64,000 bases of DNA from Phycisphaeraceae bacterium (GCA_019636515.1 JAHBXI010000001.1:248001-312000); one strand, 5' to 3'; positions 43,438 to 52,591 are shown, counted from the first letter of the stretch. Notes: a model not told the origin generated them from the sequence alone. Made by a program: numbers and translations.

Positions 43438-44232
43438 ATGACCACGACGCTCTGGGAGTACCCAAGCCAGCACTACGACTCTCCCGCGGGCCCAAGGATG
43501 CAGGGCGATAAGGAGTACGTCGGCGCCACGCCGTCGTGGGTGATCTGGCAGGTTCTCTCGAGATACACACGTGAAACCGACCTGGTGGTCGACCCCATGT
43601 GCGGCAGCGGCACCACCCTGGACGTCGCCAGGGACCTGCGCCGCCGGGCGCTTGGATACGACCTGGCTCCCTCTCGCCCGGACATCTTCCGGGCCGATGC
43701 CAGAAAAGTGCCGATCGAGGACGAGAAGGCGGACTTTGTCTTCATCGACCCACCGTACTCGACGCACATCGCCTACTCCGAAGACCCCGCGTGCATCGGG
43801 AAACTCGACGCGAGCGGCCAGGACGCCGGCCGGGCCTACTACGACGCGATGCGCGCGGTGATCGCCGAGGCGTGGCGCATCCTCAAGGACCGCCGATACA
43901 TGGCCTTGTACGTGAGCGACTCGTGGCGCAAGCGGGGCCGCGGGCCGGGAGAATCGAGCCGGGCGGGGGGCCGCCCCCCGGGGCCGGCGGGGCTTGCGTC
44001 GGGCCTGTTCATGCCCATCGGGTTTGAACTCTTCTCCATCATGCGTGAACGATTCACGCCCGTCGATATCGTCTGCGTGGTCCGCCACAACCAGAAACTC
44101 CGGCGAGGGAACTGGCACAAGGCGGCGGAGGAAGGAAACTTCTTTTTACGCGGGTTCAACTACCTGTTCATCATGAAAAAGCAACAGAGCGATCCCGGAC
44201 GCGATCCCGCCTCACCGATGCGACGCCCATGA
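43438..44232 (+). CDS. Putative DNA methyltransferase
   Basis: 264-residue AdoMet-dependent methyltransferase. Motif I DPMCGSGTTLD starts at residue 52, and the catalytic DPPYS is at 104-108. The upstream TPSWVIWQVL segment matches motif X. This order (X, I, IV) is that of gamma-class or related N6-adenine/N4-cytosine methylases. A low-complexity loop (about 165-185, Arg/Gly/Pro-rich) follows. The C-terminal FNYLFIMKK segment is seen in phage-type DNA methylases. No restriction enzyme is adjacent. RNA as substrate cannot be excluded. Confidence 0.72.
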   Translation: MTTTLWEYPSQHYDSPAGPRMQGDKEYVGATPSWVIWQVLSRYTRETDLVVDPMCGSGTTLDVARDLRRRALGYDLAPSRPDIFRADARKVPIEDEKADFVFIDPPYSTHIAYSEDPACIGKLDASGQDAGRAYYDAMRAVIAEAWRILKDRRYMALYVSDSWRKRGRGPGESSRAGGRPPGPAGLASGLFMPIGFELFSIMRERFTPVDIVCVVRHNQKLRRGNWHKAAEEGNFFLRGFNYLFIMKKQQSDPGRDPASPMRRP

Positions 44233-44266
44233 CCCGGTCGGCGGCGACCCGAGTCTACCATCGGCC

Positions 44267-45547
44267 ATGACCGCCCCTTCCCCGCTGCTTGACCTCCACG
44301 CCGCCCGCGGGGCCGCGTTCGCCCAGTACGGCGAGGCGGATGGACGGGCCGGGATCGCCGTCCCGATGGCGTACGGCCCGGTCGAGGTCGAATACGCCGC
44401 GATCCGCCGCTCCGCCGGGGTGCTGGACCTCCCGCAACGGGGCGTGGTCGAGGTGGTGGGTGCTGACCGCGTCGAGTTTCTCAATCGCATGATCTCGCAG
44501 GACGTGCGCACGATCGTGCCCGGCCGCTGTGCCAGGGCCTTCTGGCTCAACCGCAAGGGACGCATCGACGCGGACCTGCGAGTCTGGCACCTCGAAGACC
44601 GGACACTCCTGGACATCGACGCGCACGCGGCGGGACGCACCGTCACGGGCCTCGGGGCGTACATCGTCGCCGACGACGTGGCGATCCGAGAGATCTCCGC
44701 GGCCACGCACCGGATGGCCATCCACGGGCCGGGGGCCTGCCTGGCCGCCGCCTCGATCCTCGACGACGACGACGACCGGGATCGACTCGCCGTTCTCCCG
44801 CCCGATCGGTGCCTGCTGGCGACGGCAAGCGGCTGGCCCGTGGTGATCGCGCGCGAGGACCAGACCGCCCAGGTCGGGCTGGAGTTCATGTGCCCCGCGG
44901 AGTCGGCCACCACCCTGTACACGGCCTTGCTCGAAAAGGGCGGATGGCTCGACGCCCAGGCCGCTCAACCCGCGCCCCCTTCACCGGGACCGACGCCCGG
45001 TGCCCGCCGAGCCGCGGCCACGCTCCGTCCGATCGGATGGCACGCGTTCAACACCGCCCGGATCGAAGCGGGCACCCCGTTGTACAACATCGATTTCGGC
45101 CCCGACTCACTCCCCGCGGAGACCGGTGTCTTCGACGACCGCGTCTGCTTGACCAAGGGGTGTTACCTCGGTCAGGAGATCGTCGCCCGCATGCACGCCA
45201 GGGGTCAGGCGCGGCGGCGGCTGGTGGCCATCCGCCTGGACCGGAGTATCCCCATCGGCGGCGGAACGCCCGACACGCCGCCTCCCTCGCCCCGCCAGCC
45301 GGAAACAGGGGCCGCGGTGCGGGCCGCGGACAACCCCGCGGGCGATCCGATCGGCGCGGTGACCAGTTCGGCCCTCAGCCCGATGCTCGGGCAGACGCCC
45401 GTCTGCTTCGCGATGGTCACCCCCGATCGAAGCGATGCGGATACGCCGGTCGAGATCGACTGCCAGGGAAGTTCGGTCCGGGGCGTGGTCCAGCCTTCGC
45501 TTCGATTCCTGGTGCGCCCGGAACCCTCGCCCGCCACGCGCCCGTAA
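44267..45547 (+). CDS. ygfZ: Folate-binding protein YgfZ/GcvT family
   Basis: Tetrahydrofolate-dependent protein that helps assemble or repair iron-sulfur enzymes, 426 residues, cytosolic. The GcvT-like fold shows VDLPQRGVVEVVGADRVEFLNRMISQDV near 50-78 and the diagnostic YgfZ motif TKGCYLGQEIVAR with Cys299, which glycine-cleavage T proteins lack. An alanine/proline insert lies near 235-255. The length is above the usual 330 because of such insertions. The stop falls in an 11-bp tandem repeat. Confidence 0.88.
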   Translation: MTAPSPLLDLHAARGAAFAQYGEADGRAGIAVPMAYGPVEVEYAAIRRSAGVLDLPQRGVVEVVGADRVEFLNRMISQDVRTIVPGRCARAFWLNRKGRIDADLRVWHLEDRTLLDIDAHAAGRTVTGLGAYIVADDVAIREISAATHRMAIHGPGACLAAASILDDDDDRDRLAVLPPDRCLLATASGWPVVIAREDQTAQVGLEFMCPAESATTLYTALLEKGGWLDAQAAQPAPPSPGPTPGARRAAATLRPIGWHAFNTARIEAGTPLYNIDFGPDSLPAETGVFDDRVCLTKGCYLGQEIVARMHARGQARRRLVAIRLDRSIPIGGGTPDTPPPSPRQPETGAAVRAADNPAGDPIGAVTSSALSPMLGQTPVCFAMVTPDRSDADTPVEIDCQGSSVRGVVQPSLRFLVRPEPSPATRP

Positions 45548-45574
45548 CGCGCCCGTAATGCGCCCGTAACGCCC
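45538..45574. repeat. 11-bp tandem repeat at the ygfZ 3' end
   Basis: GCGCCCGTAAY is repeated three times in a row (45538-45570) with a partial fourth copy. The first copy supplies the ygfZ stop codon TAA; the others lie between it and the converging thioredoxin-like gene. It probably arose by slippage. Confidence 0.7.
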
Positions 45575-45582
45575 AATCGGGG

Positions 45583-46158
45583 TCAGTCCCCGTACCGCTC
45601 CCGGAGTTTGGGGCTCAGCCGCAGCAGCAGCGCGACCCGCTCAAACTCGTTGATCCAGTCCTGCATCGTGGACGTGATCTCGTCGGTCGGCACGGCCGCC
45701 CCCGGCAGCGGGCACGAAACCCCCAGGGAGCGGGCGGCGATCGACCGGTAGCGCATCAGCGTCCGGTCCCCCAGGATCGACACGAATTCGTGATCCTCGT
45801 TCATGAAGATGACGGTGGGGACGCGGCGTCCCCCGCAGATCATGACCTGGTCCGAGAGATCGGCGTGGCGGTCACGGTCCACGTACCTCACCCGTAACAC
45901 CGACGGGCCGGCACGGGCGATCGCGTCGATCAGCGGGCACTGCTGGACGCAGTCGCCGCACCACGTTCCCGAGATGACCAGGACCGGCATCTCCCTGGTA
46001 AAGCCCTGGATCAGGCCGACCTGGGACGGCGTCAGCGGCGGCACGCGCTCGATGAACCGTGTCCAGTTCTCCCGCTGGGACGGCGTCGCGGTGTTCAGGT
46101 ACGCCTCGAACTCGTGGCCCGCCTGGAACGCGCGGCGAAGATCATCGGGAGAGACCAT
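45583..46158 (-). CDS. Thioredoxin-family protein
   Basis: 191 residues. The thioredoxin fold contains the active site WCGDC (Cys67, Cys70) in VISGTWCGDCVQQC and the cis-Pro segment GGRRVPTVIFMNED near 111. The sequence fits the small Thioredoxin_9-type group, which is cytosolic and uncharacterised. No signal peptide is seen. It lies 52 bases downstream of fabH on the same strand, so it may be the last gene of the rpmF-plsX-fabH operon. Confidence 0.8.
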   Translation of the reverse strand: MVSPDDLRRAFQAGHEFEAYLNTATPSQRENWTRFIERVPPLTPSQVGLIQGFTREMPVLVISGTWCGDCVQQCPLIDAIARAGPSVLRVRYVDRDRHADLSDQVMICGGRRVPTVIFMNEDHEFVSILGDRTLMRYRSIAARSLGVSCPLPGAAVPTDEITSTMQDWINEFERVALLLRLSPKLRERYGD

Positions 46159-46210
46159 CGTGGTGCCGTCCTTTGCTTTGGGTGCCGCGCCGGGAAGACG
46201 CCGGGCTCGC

Positions 46211-47257
46211 TCACAACTGCCAGAGGCTTGATCCCCAGGTCAGCCCCGCCCCGAAGGCCAGGAACATGACCTTCTGACCCTCGCGAACCCTTCCCGTCCG
46301 GCGGATCTCGTCAAACGCCAGCGGGACCGAGGCCGCGACCGTATTCCCGTACCGGTCGATGTTCATGGGCATCTTCTCGCCCGGGATCCCGAACCGCTCC
46401 CGGGCGGCTTCAAGGATCCTCGCGTTGGATTGGTGACAGACGTAGTGATCCACCTGCTCGGGCGAGAGCCCGGCCTTGGAAAGCGTCCGCTCGATCAGCA
46501 CCGAGAACGTCCCGACGGCGAACTTGAACACCGCCGCGCCGTTCATCTGGACCCGGTTGATCTTGTGCTCCTCGAACTCTTCTTCCGGCGGGAAATCCTC
46601 ACGGGTATACGGGATGAAAAGGTGCCTCGAACCCTCCCCGTCGGAGTGCATCGCCTGGGCGATGATGCCCTTCGAGGCATCGTCGGTGGCGCGAAGCACC
46701 ACCGCTCCGGCGCCGTCTCCAAAGAGCACGCTCGTGGCCCGCCCCCGGGTCGAGTAGTCCAGGTGCCGCGTGATGCGGTCGGCCCCGATCACCAGCGCCG
46801 CCCGGTACGAGCCGGCCCGCATCAGGTCATGCGCGACGTTCAGGCCGTAGACAAACCCCGAGCACGCCCCGTTGAGATCCAGCGCGGCCGCGTGGCCCGT
46901 TCGTATCGCGCTGGCGACACCGCACGAGACCGTCGGCGTCGGAGAGTCCGGCGTCATCGTGGCGACCACCACAAGGTCGACCTCGGAACCCTCCATGCCG
47001 GCGTTGGACAGCGCCGAGCGGGCGGCGGCGATCGCCAAACCCGACGTCGTCTCGCCAAGTTCCACCTTGTGGACGTGCCGCGCGCGGATGCCCGTGCGCT
47101 GGGTGATCCACTCGTCGGAGGTTTCCATGATGGCCTCGAGATCCGCGTTGGTAAGACGGGTTGCCGGCACCGCCGTCCCCGTGCCCGCCAGGCGGACACC
47201 AGGCCTGGACGGCAACGAGCGGGCGCCTTTGCCGCCGCCCAGGACGCCGGTGCTCAT
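46211..47257 (-). CDS. fabH: 3-oxoacyl-ACP synthase III
   Basis: Starts fatty-acid chain elongation by condensing acetyl-CoA (or another primer) with malonyl-ACP; 348 residues. The thiolase-fold triad is present: Cys132 in LNGACSGF, His in VCHQSNARI, and Asn in IDRYGNT. Also DEWITQRTGIRAR near 48-60 and FGDGAGAVVL near 195. The ATG at 47257 (MSTGVLGGG) overlaps the plsX stop by ATGA, so synthesis of the two is coupled. Order rpmF-plsX-fabH is conserved in many bacteria. Confidence 0.94.
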   Translation of the reverse strand: MSTGVLGGGKGARSLPSRPGVRLAGTGTAVPATRLTNADLEAIMETSDEWITQRTGIRARHVHKVELGETTSGLAIAAARSALSNAGMEGSEVDLVVVATMTPDSPTPTVSCGVASAIRTGHAAALDLNGACSGFVYGLNVAHDLMRAGSYRAALVIGADRITRHLDYSTRGRATSVLFGDGAGAVVLRATDDASKGIIAQAMHSDGEGSRHLFIPYTREDFPPEEEFEEHKINRVQMNGAAVFKFAVGTFSVLIERTLSKAGLSPEQVDHYVCHQSNARILEAARERFGIPGEKMPMNIDRYGNTVAASVPLAFDEIRRTGRVREGQKVMFLAFGAGLTWGSSLWQL

Positions 47258-48336
47258 GCCGTCTCCCGCCTCTCGGCCCCCTCGGCGCTCCCGCCGTGGC
47301 CGCCAACGATCCCCTGGTGAGTCTCGACCCGCGGGCACACATCGGACAGCCGCTGGACGATCGCCTTGTTCACGCCGGATCGCACAAACTCCTGGCAGGC
47401 CCGCACCGCCGATCGGATCGTCCGGGCCTGGCTCGATCCGTGCGCGATCAGGCAAACCCCGTTGACTCCCAGCAGCGGGGCGCCGCCGTACTCGTGGTAG
47501 TCGTGCTTCTTGTACAACTGCTTCATGATCGGCTCGAACTGAAGCAGAAGGTTCGGATCGAACATCGCGATCTCACGCGCCAACGCACGCATCAGGCTCG
47601 ACGCCATCCCCTCGGCCATCTTCAGCAGCGTGTTGCCCGTGAACCCGTCGGTGATGACCACGTCCGCCGAGTCCTCGAAGAACTCACGGCCCTCGATGTA
47701 ACCGACGTAGTTCACGCCCGGCGTCGCCTTCAGAAGTTCACGCGTCTCCTTCGTCAGGCCGGTCCCCTTGGCTTCCTCGGAACCGATGTTCATCTGCGCG
47801 ATCCGAGGGCTCTGGATCCCCAGCACCGTCCTCGCGTACGTCTCACCCATCAGGGCGTACTGCCAAAGGTGCGAGGAACGCGGCTCGGGATTCGCCCCCG
47901 CGTCGATCAGAACCACCGGGCCGTGGAACGATGGGATCGTCACCGCGATCCCCGGGCGATGAACATGAGGCAGGCGACGCATGTGCATCATCGCCGCCGC
48001 CACGCACGCCCCCGTGTTGCCCGCCGACAGCACCGCGTCGCACCGCCGGGGGTGCTTTTCCGATCCGAGCAGCGCCATCCGCACCAGCGACGAATCCTTC
48101 TTCGTCTTCACCGCCTGCGTCGGCGGCTCGTGCATCTCGATCACCTCGTTGGTGTGGTCGATCTCCAGCCGGTCATCCCGGATGCCACGGTCCACAAGCA
48201 TCTCGCGGATCACCGGCCCGTCCCCGATCAGCACCAGGCGGTCATCCCCCTCCAGCAGGCTGATCGCCTCGATGCACCCCTTGACGATCGCCTCGGGAGC
48301 GTTGTCGCCCCCCATCACGTCCACGGCCAGGCGCAT
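47254..48336 (-). CDS. plsX: Phosphate acyltransferase PlsX
   Basis: Makes acyl-phosphate from acyl-ACP for phospholipid synthesis, 360 residues, peripheral to the membrane. Canonical start MRLAVDVMGGDNAP, then DAVLSAGNTGACVA, VLIDAGANPE, NIGSEEAKGTGLT and VDVVITDGFTGN-type (ADVVITDGFTGNTLLK). The ATG at 48336 was chosen; the open frame upstream is non-coding. It lies about 200 bases after rpmF, and its stop overlaps fabH. Confidence 0.94.
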   Translation of the reverse strand: MRLAVDVMGGDNAPEAIVKGCIEAISLLEGDDRLVLIGDGPVIREMLVDRGIRDDRLEIDHTNEVIEMHEPPTQAVKTKKDSSLVRMALLGSEKHPRRCDAVLSAGNTGACVAAAMMHMRRLPHVHRPGIAVTIPSFHGPVVLIDAGANPEPRSSHLWQYALMGETYARTVLGIQSPRIAQMNIGSEEAKGTGLTKETRELLKATPGVNYVGYIEGREFFEDSADVVITDGFTGNTLLKMAEGMASSLMRALAREIAMFDPNLLLQFEPIMKQLYKKHDYHEYGGAPLLGVNGVCLIAHGSSQARTIRSAVRACQEFVRSGVNKAIVQRLSDVCPRVETHQGIVGGHGGSAEGAERRETA

Positions 48337-48538
48337 GTGCAGGTTCCCGCGGCCCCGTCCCGGGGCCTCCCGTCGTCCGGGGGCCACGGACCCTTCAGGC
48401 CCCTGCCGGGCGGCGATTACACTTGATTCCAAGACACCCGTCGCACCAGGACGCGAACAACCAGCGCCCGATGACGACATGATCGCCGACCGTCACCATT
48501 CCCGACCCGTCGGGAAGCACGGCGGCGCACGCGCTCCA

Positions 48539-48739
48539 TCAGTCCTTGCTCACCCCGATCCCCAGTTTGGGAACCTTGATCCGAAGACCCGCACGCACAT
48601 ACCCCGATTCCTTGCACACCCGATGGTGCGCCTTGGGCATGCCGCTCAAGGGACAAAGCGTCTGCGACGAAGCCTCCAACGCGTGGTGGCTCCGACGACG
48701 ACGAGTCCGGCCGTAACTCTGACGAAAGGCGGGTTGCAT
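48539..48739 (-). CDS. rpmF: 50S ribosomal protein L32
   Basis: 66-residue L32. The family pattern RRRRSHHAL (RR-H-L) is followed by a zinc-ribbon region where two of four cysteines are lost: Cys29-x2-Ser32 and Cys42-x2-Ser45 (CPLSGMPKAHHRVCKESGY, against the usual CxxC...CxxCGYY). Position upstream of plsX-fabH supports the assignment. The ATG at 48739 is preceded by GAGGAG at 9 bases. The usual DUF177 (YceD) gene is not visible upstream. Tail beyond residue 50 is longer than in most L32. Confidence 0.85.
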   Translation of the reverse strand: MQPAFRQSYGRTRRRRSHHALEASSQTLCPLSGMPKAHHRVCKESGYVRAGLRIKVPKLGIGVSKD

Positions 48740-49591
48740 ACCAGCGAACTCCTCGCGGCGGTCAGACCGCCGACCAATCCTCTGCACCTTCAAGCCGCGC
48801 CGAGCCGAGCCGACCTCGCTCCCGACCCACACGGCCCGGTGACCAGTTGTCCGGACGCCGGGAATCGCCGCCGAACCCTGTTTTCAGGGACCAAGAGGGT
48901 ATTCGTCCGGGTTGCATCGGTCAAACCGAACCGGAGACCTCCAACCGGATCGGTCCACTCCGATCAAGACCACGCATATCTTTGTCCTCAATACCCCGCA
49001 AAAACCCCCACTCTCGCCCCGCCGACTCCCCACCACCCCGACACACCGGATATCCCACCAGAAGAACCCCCTCGAAATTCGCGACCGCACGCCCAAGTCA
49101 TCGCCAAGCCTCCGAATCGACCTGGACTCGCCCCCAGAGGCGAGGGCGATCCGGACTCACCGCCCGCGGCGAGGGCGTGGCCGTCGTATTTCCCGAAGCC
49201 ACGCGGGCCGGACTCCTCGCCGTAAACGCACCAGTGCCCGACCCAGCGCCAAGGCCCAGGGCGATCGCATTCTCCGTATGGCCGCCGCTGATCGAGCCCG
49301 CCGACCCACCCGGCGAGGGCGAATTTGACCTGGAACGGGCCGGAAATCGAATCATGCGATTGCCCCGCGACAAGGCCCCAGCATGCTGGACTCATCGCCC
49401 GCAACGGGTACGATCGCCTTGTACTCTCCGCGAAGCCACGCAGGCGAGCGAGGCCCACGCACGGAAAGGTTTCGGTCTCTGTACAGTATTCGCGCCATCG
49501 GGTTCGCCGCACAGACCGGTATCGACCGACCGCCCCAGGCCGTCGGCTCGATGAAACGGAGGTTCGCCGTCGGTTCCTGACACGACATCCC
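48740..49591. other. 852-base region without a supported gene
   Basis: Between rpmF and tRNA-Lys lie several overlapping open frames on both strands, none with a recognisable domain, ribosome-binding site or consistent codon bias. A plus-strand stretch near 49175-49380 reads protein-like (FDLERAGNRIMRLPRDK), but it cannot be tied to a start or family. It could be a decayed gene or leader and promoter DNA for rpmF and the tRNA. Confidence 0.4.
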
Positions 49592-49664
<73 letters not shown>

Positions 49665-49673
49665 CTTGAAAAC

Positions 49674-49703
49674 GGCTCTGGGATGATCCCAGGGCCTTTT
49701 TTA
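49674..49703 (+). terminator. Rho-independent terminator of tRNA-Lys
   Basis: GGCTCTGGGAT pairs with ATCCCAGGGCC (one T-G pair) and is followed by six T. It lies 10 bases after the tRNA. Confidence 0.8.
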
Positions 49704-49799
49704 TTGGTGAGTTGAGGGGGTCGCGGCGGATCGGCGGGGAGCGCCCGCACTACCGACGCACAACGGCGCGGATACCGCAGCGGCGTACAGTTGGGCACC

Positions 49800-50153
49800 A
49801 TGAACACCACCACCGCCCAGCATACGGACACTCCCACGATCCTCGGTCGCTCCGCTGGCGATTCGCCGGAACACGCCTCGGAGCGCGCCCGCACCGAAAA
49901 AGTCTGCGAAGTGTCCGTGCCGTATGTCAGCGGCGCTGTCGGCACCGCGAAGGTGGAACTGTTCCGCAGTGTCGATGACGAGGATCGGGGCGGGGTGATT
50001 CTTCGCCTCACCACGGAAGACGGCGGGTCGTCATTCTCCCCGACGTTCCGAGTGGTGGAGAATGGCGTTGAACTCCACCTCACAGGTGACGCCGAAGCGG
50101 ATGCCCTGCTGCGCGCGATCGTCGGTGCCATTGCCACCGACAAGGGGCGCTGA
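49800..50153 (+). CDS. Small protein, unknown function
   Basis: 117 residues, soluble, acidic, no membrane segment. The N-terminus is Thr-rich (MNTTTAQHTDTPT), the centre reads VSVPYVSGAVGTAKVELF and GGVILRLTTEDGGSSFSPTFRV, and the C-terminus is helical. Beta-rich composition suggests a compact domain, but no family is recognised. It ends 2 bases before the converging DUF262 gene. It lies in the accessory island and may or may not belong to the adjacent operon's function. A TTG at 49791 is an alternative start. Confidence 0.6.
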   Translation: MNTTTAQHTDTPTILGRSAGDSPEHASERARTEKVCEVSVPYVSGAVGTAKVELFRSVDDEDRGGVILRLTTEDGGSSFSPTFRVVENGVELHLTGDAEADALLRAIVGAIATDKGR

Positions 50154-50155
50154 GA

Positions 50156-51916
50156 TCAGGCTGGCGACGCCGCCTTCGTGCCGAACATGGTCTTCAGCCG
50201 GTCCCGGATCAGCCCTTCCCGCGCCTTCAGGAAGTCGGGGAACCGATCAAACTGCCAGAGCGCTCGGTCCTCTGGGATCAGATGACGCTTCAGGAATCCC
50301 GGTTCGCGTGACGCCAACCATTCGGGCAGCGGCATGTCCTGTTTGCCGACGTTCTCATGGGCCAGCAACAGGCAGAGGTTGCCCAGGCGTTCCTTCCGGT
50401 TCATCCAGTCGATGCGCCCAGCGGCGGACAGTTCCTTCGCCTTGAACTGGTTGCGGGCGAAGAGGTGGTCCTGATGGTGCGGCATCGTGCCCCACGCGGC
50501 ATCGTCGTACAGCAGGGACAGGGCAAGGAACGTCTGCTGTCCGCCGTAGTTCAGGCTCAGCACGTCACCCACGGCGGAATCATCGAACCCCACCGATAGG
50601 CCCGTCTTCCCGATGGCACCGTTGATCGCATCCACTGGGAAGTCGGCACCGGGGTTCGCACACGCGCCGATGAGGGTTCGGATATCGCGCAACAGGTTGT
50701 CCGACGCCCTGCCGAATGCGCCCTTCAACAGCGCCATGATGACCCATCGCCGTATCGCGTCGGCGTTGCGGGCCTCGAACGGTGTTGACCCGCGCAGAGT
50801 CACGGCGGGATTCTTGAAGAGGAAGTAGACAATCGGAATCAGGGCGTTGGCGCTGGTGAGGTTGTCGCGGTCGATGCCGAATGAGTTGGCAAGGTCTACG
50901 CCGCGTTCAACGGCCTTCCTGATCGCGGCCCAGTTCTGGCGAATGGTGGTCAGGTTGGCCGTGTTGAAGTTCTGAACCTTGTACGCCACGGGCAGGTCAG
51001 AGAGAACCAGACACGACTTCATAATGAAGTCTTTGTCGAAGTCGTTGCGCCGGGTCAGTTCGGTGTTCACCCGATCCACGAACTTGAAGATTTCTTCGCG
51101 GGCGTTCACGCCGTCCCAACTCGACGTGACCATCGACAGCAGCAGGTCGGACTTGCTCAACTTCGTGCCGCCTTCGTTGGCGCGCACAAAGATGTCCAAC
51201 ACTCGGTCGTAGTCCTGATCCTTCTCGGTGTAGTAGGCAATCACCTCGTCAACGTGGACGGCTTCGTACAGGCGCTTCAGGTTGCGCTCGAACACGCGGC
51301 GCTCGGTCTTCGCAAGCCCCATCTTCTCCAACTTGTCGTCCTGCTCATCCAGGTACGTCTCGAACTTCGCGCGCTCGTCAAAGTCCAGGATGCGCCCGAC
51401 GCGGAACCAGTGGTGTTCGGCGTCCGGCGCTGGCGTCTCTTCCATGAACTCGAACTTGTAGTACAGCCCCGCGTCGGCGCTGTCCTCGTCAAGGCGGGGT
51501 TCGGCCAACAGGTCAAGGTGTAGCCGCTGATCGCTCCAAGCGTCGGGGTTGTCCCACCGCTTGTACTTCTTCTTGGCGACGTAGGTGCCCCGCAACCCGA
51601 TCAGCAGAGACGTAAGCCGCTGTTGCCCGTCCAGCACCAGCGCGAGATTCGGCAAACCATCGGTGTTCGCCAACTGGTTGTGAGTGCCGCCGTGCTGCGC
51701 CTTCTCCAGGAACTTGTATACCTGCCACTTGTCCCGATTCTCGGGGTTCAACTCCCAGAACAGGAAGGAACTGATCGGATAGCCGCGCATGATGGAATCG
51801 AACAGTTGGGCAATCTGCTCTGGCTTCCATACGAACTCCCGCTGGATCGCGGGAAGGAAATACTGCCGGTTCATCCGGGTGATGGCGGTGGCGATTGTCT
51901 CTGATCGGTAACTCAT
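50156..51916 (-). CDS. DUF262/DUF1524 protein, GmrSD-like
   Basis: 586 residues. The N-terminal DUF262 part carries PAIQREFVWKPEQIAQLFDSI near 23-43, LDGQQRLTSL near 95 and FVRANEGGTKLSKSDLL near 250-266, the ParB/sulfiredoxin-related NTPase motifs of GmrS. The C-terminal part has HHQDHLFARNQF and NRKERLGNLCLLLAHENVGKQD, matching the DUF1524 HNH-like nuclease half (GmrD). Such fusions include type IV restriction enzymes that cut modified DNA. It is the last gene of a seven-gene operon and reads toward tRNA-Lys. Start ATG at 51916 is 4 bases past the previous stop. The target is unknown. Confidence 0.85.
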   Translation of the reverse strand: MSYRSETIATAITRMNRQYFLPAIQREFVWKPEQIAQLFDSIMRGYPISSFLFWELNPENRDKWQVYKFLEKAQHGGTHNQLANTDGLPNLALVLDGQQRLTSLLIGLRGTYVAKKKYKRWDNPDAWSDQRLHLDLLAEPRLDEDSADAGLYYKFEFMEETPAPDAEHHWFRVGRILDFDERAKFETYLDEQDDKLEKMGLAKTERRVFERNLKRLYEAVHVDEVIAYYTEKDQDYDRVLDIFVRANEGGTKLSKSDLLLSMVTSSWDGVNAREEIFKFVDRVNTELTRRNDFDKDFIMKSCLVLSDLPVAYKVQNFNTANLTTIRQNWAAIRKAVERGVDLANSFGIDRDNLTSANALIPIVYFLFKNPAVTLRGSTPFEARNADAIRRWVIMALLKGAFGRASDNLLRDIRTLIGACANPGADFPVDAINGAIGKTGLSVGFDDSAVGDVLSLNYGGQQTFLALSLLYDDAAWGTMPHHQDHLFARNQFKAKELSAAGRIDWMNRKERLGNLCLLLAHENVGKQDMPLPEWLASREPGFLKRHLIPEDRALWQFDRFPDFLKAREGLIRDRLKTMFGTKAASPA

Positions 51917-51920
51917 CGGG

Positions 51921-52355
51921 TCACACCGCCCAGTTCTTTTTGCCTTCGGACTTCTGGCGACGCATCACGGCCTTGATGGACTTCTCCGACATTCCGAACG
52001 GCACGTTGGCGCTGTTGCCTTCGATGCGGTACGGGTAGCCGCAGTGAATCGCGGCGGTGATGAACACGCCGTTCGTGACGTACCCGATATCCTCTTCGGC
52101 AACGTGTTTCAGGCCGTAACTGCTGTGACGGTCATTGATCGTCTTGATCTTGTCAATCTGGCGCAGCCACTCGCAGACCTTGTTGCAGGCATCGACACTC
52201 TTCAGCAGGTCGCGCTTGCCCTCGGCCAGTTCCTTCTCCCGTTCCTCGGGCTTCTTTCGGCGCTGATCGTACACGCCGATGCCAAAGTCATTCAGGCCGG
52301 GCACCTTGTCCATGATCCGTTGAATGTCGTCTCGCGTCACTTCGATGCCCTCCAC
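51921..52355 (-). CDS. Small protein of a mobile-element type family, unknown function
   Basis: 144 residues, soluble, Lys/Glu-rich helices followed by a conserved-looking core INDRHSSYGLKHVAEEDIGYV and NGVFITAAIHCGYPYRI, ending with basic residues (RRQKSEGKKNWAV). The pattern resembles proteins I associate with plasmids and integrated elements, but I cannot name the family. The start is GTG at 52355, one base after the stop of the upstream gene, so the two are coupled. It is the sixth gene of the island operon. Confidence 0.65.
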   Translation of the reverse strand: MEGIEVTRDDIQRIMDKVPGLNDFGIGVYDQRRKKPEEREKELAEGKRDLLKSVDACNKVCEWLRQIDKIKTINDRHSSYGLKHVAEEDIGYVTNGVFITAAIHCGYPYRIEGNSANVPFGMSEKSIKAVMRRQKSEGKKNWAV

Positions 52356-52356
52356 T

Positions 52357-52569
52357 CTACTTGTCAGACCAATAGACGATGACCACTTCTACCTTCGGCG
52401 TTGCCGTGCCGGTCGGTGTCGCTAGTTTCGTGCCCAGGGTGGGCGGCAGTGCGCTGACCGACACGATGTCCGATTCCTTGATCCCGAACTCTTCCGCCCG
52501 TTCGTTGAACTCGTCCAACACGCCTTCAACGGTAAGCCCAGACACCTGAAAGCACTTGAGTTTTCGCAT
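52357..52569 (-). CDS. Small protein, unknown function
   Basis: 70 residues. It reads MRKLKCFQVSGLTVEGVLDE, a helix-rich middle (FNERAEEFGIKESDIVSVSA), then a Thr/Pro loop and KVEVVIVYWSDK, ending in a beta strand. It looks like a compact alpha/beta domain. It starts 22 bases after the previous gene and ends one base before the next start, so it is within the operon. No family recognised. Confidence 0.6.
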   Translation of the reverse strand: MRKLKCFQVSGLTVEGVLDEFNERAEEFGIKESDIVSVSALPPTLGTKLATPTGTATPKVEVVIVYWSDK

Positions 52570-52591
52570 GGTGGCGATTGTATCCGAACCC

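Noticed and set aside
48847-49554. 235-codon open frame upstream of tRNA-Lys
   Set aside because: Low-complexity Arg/Pro/Ser-rich start, no domain and no ribosome-binding site; it also overlaps other equally long frames.
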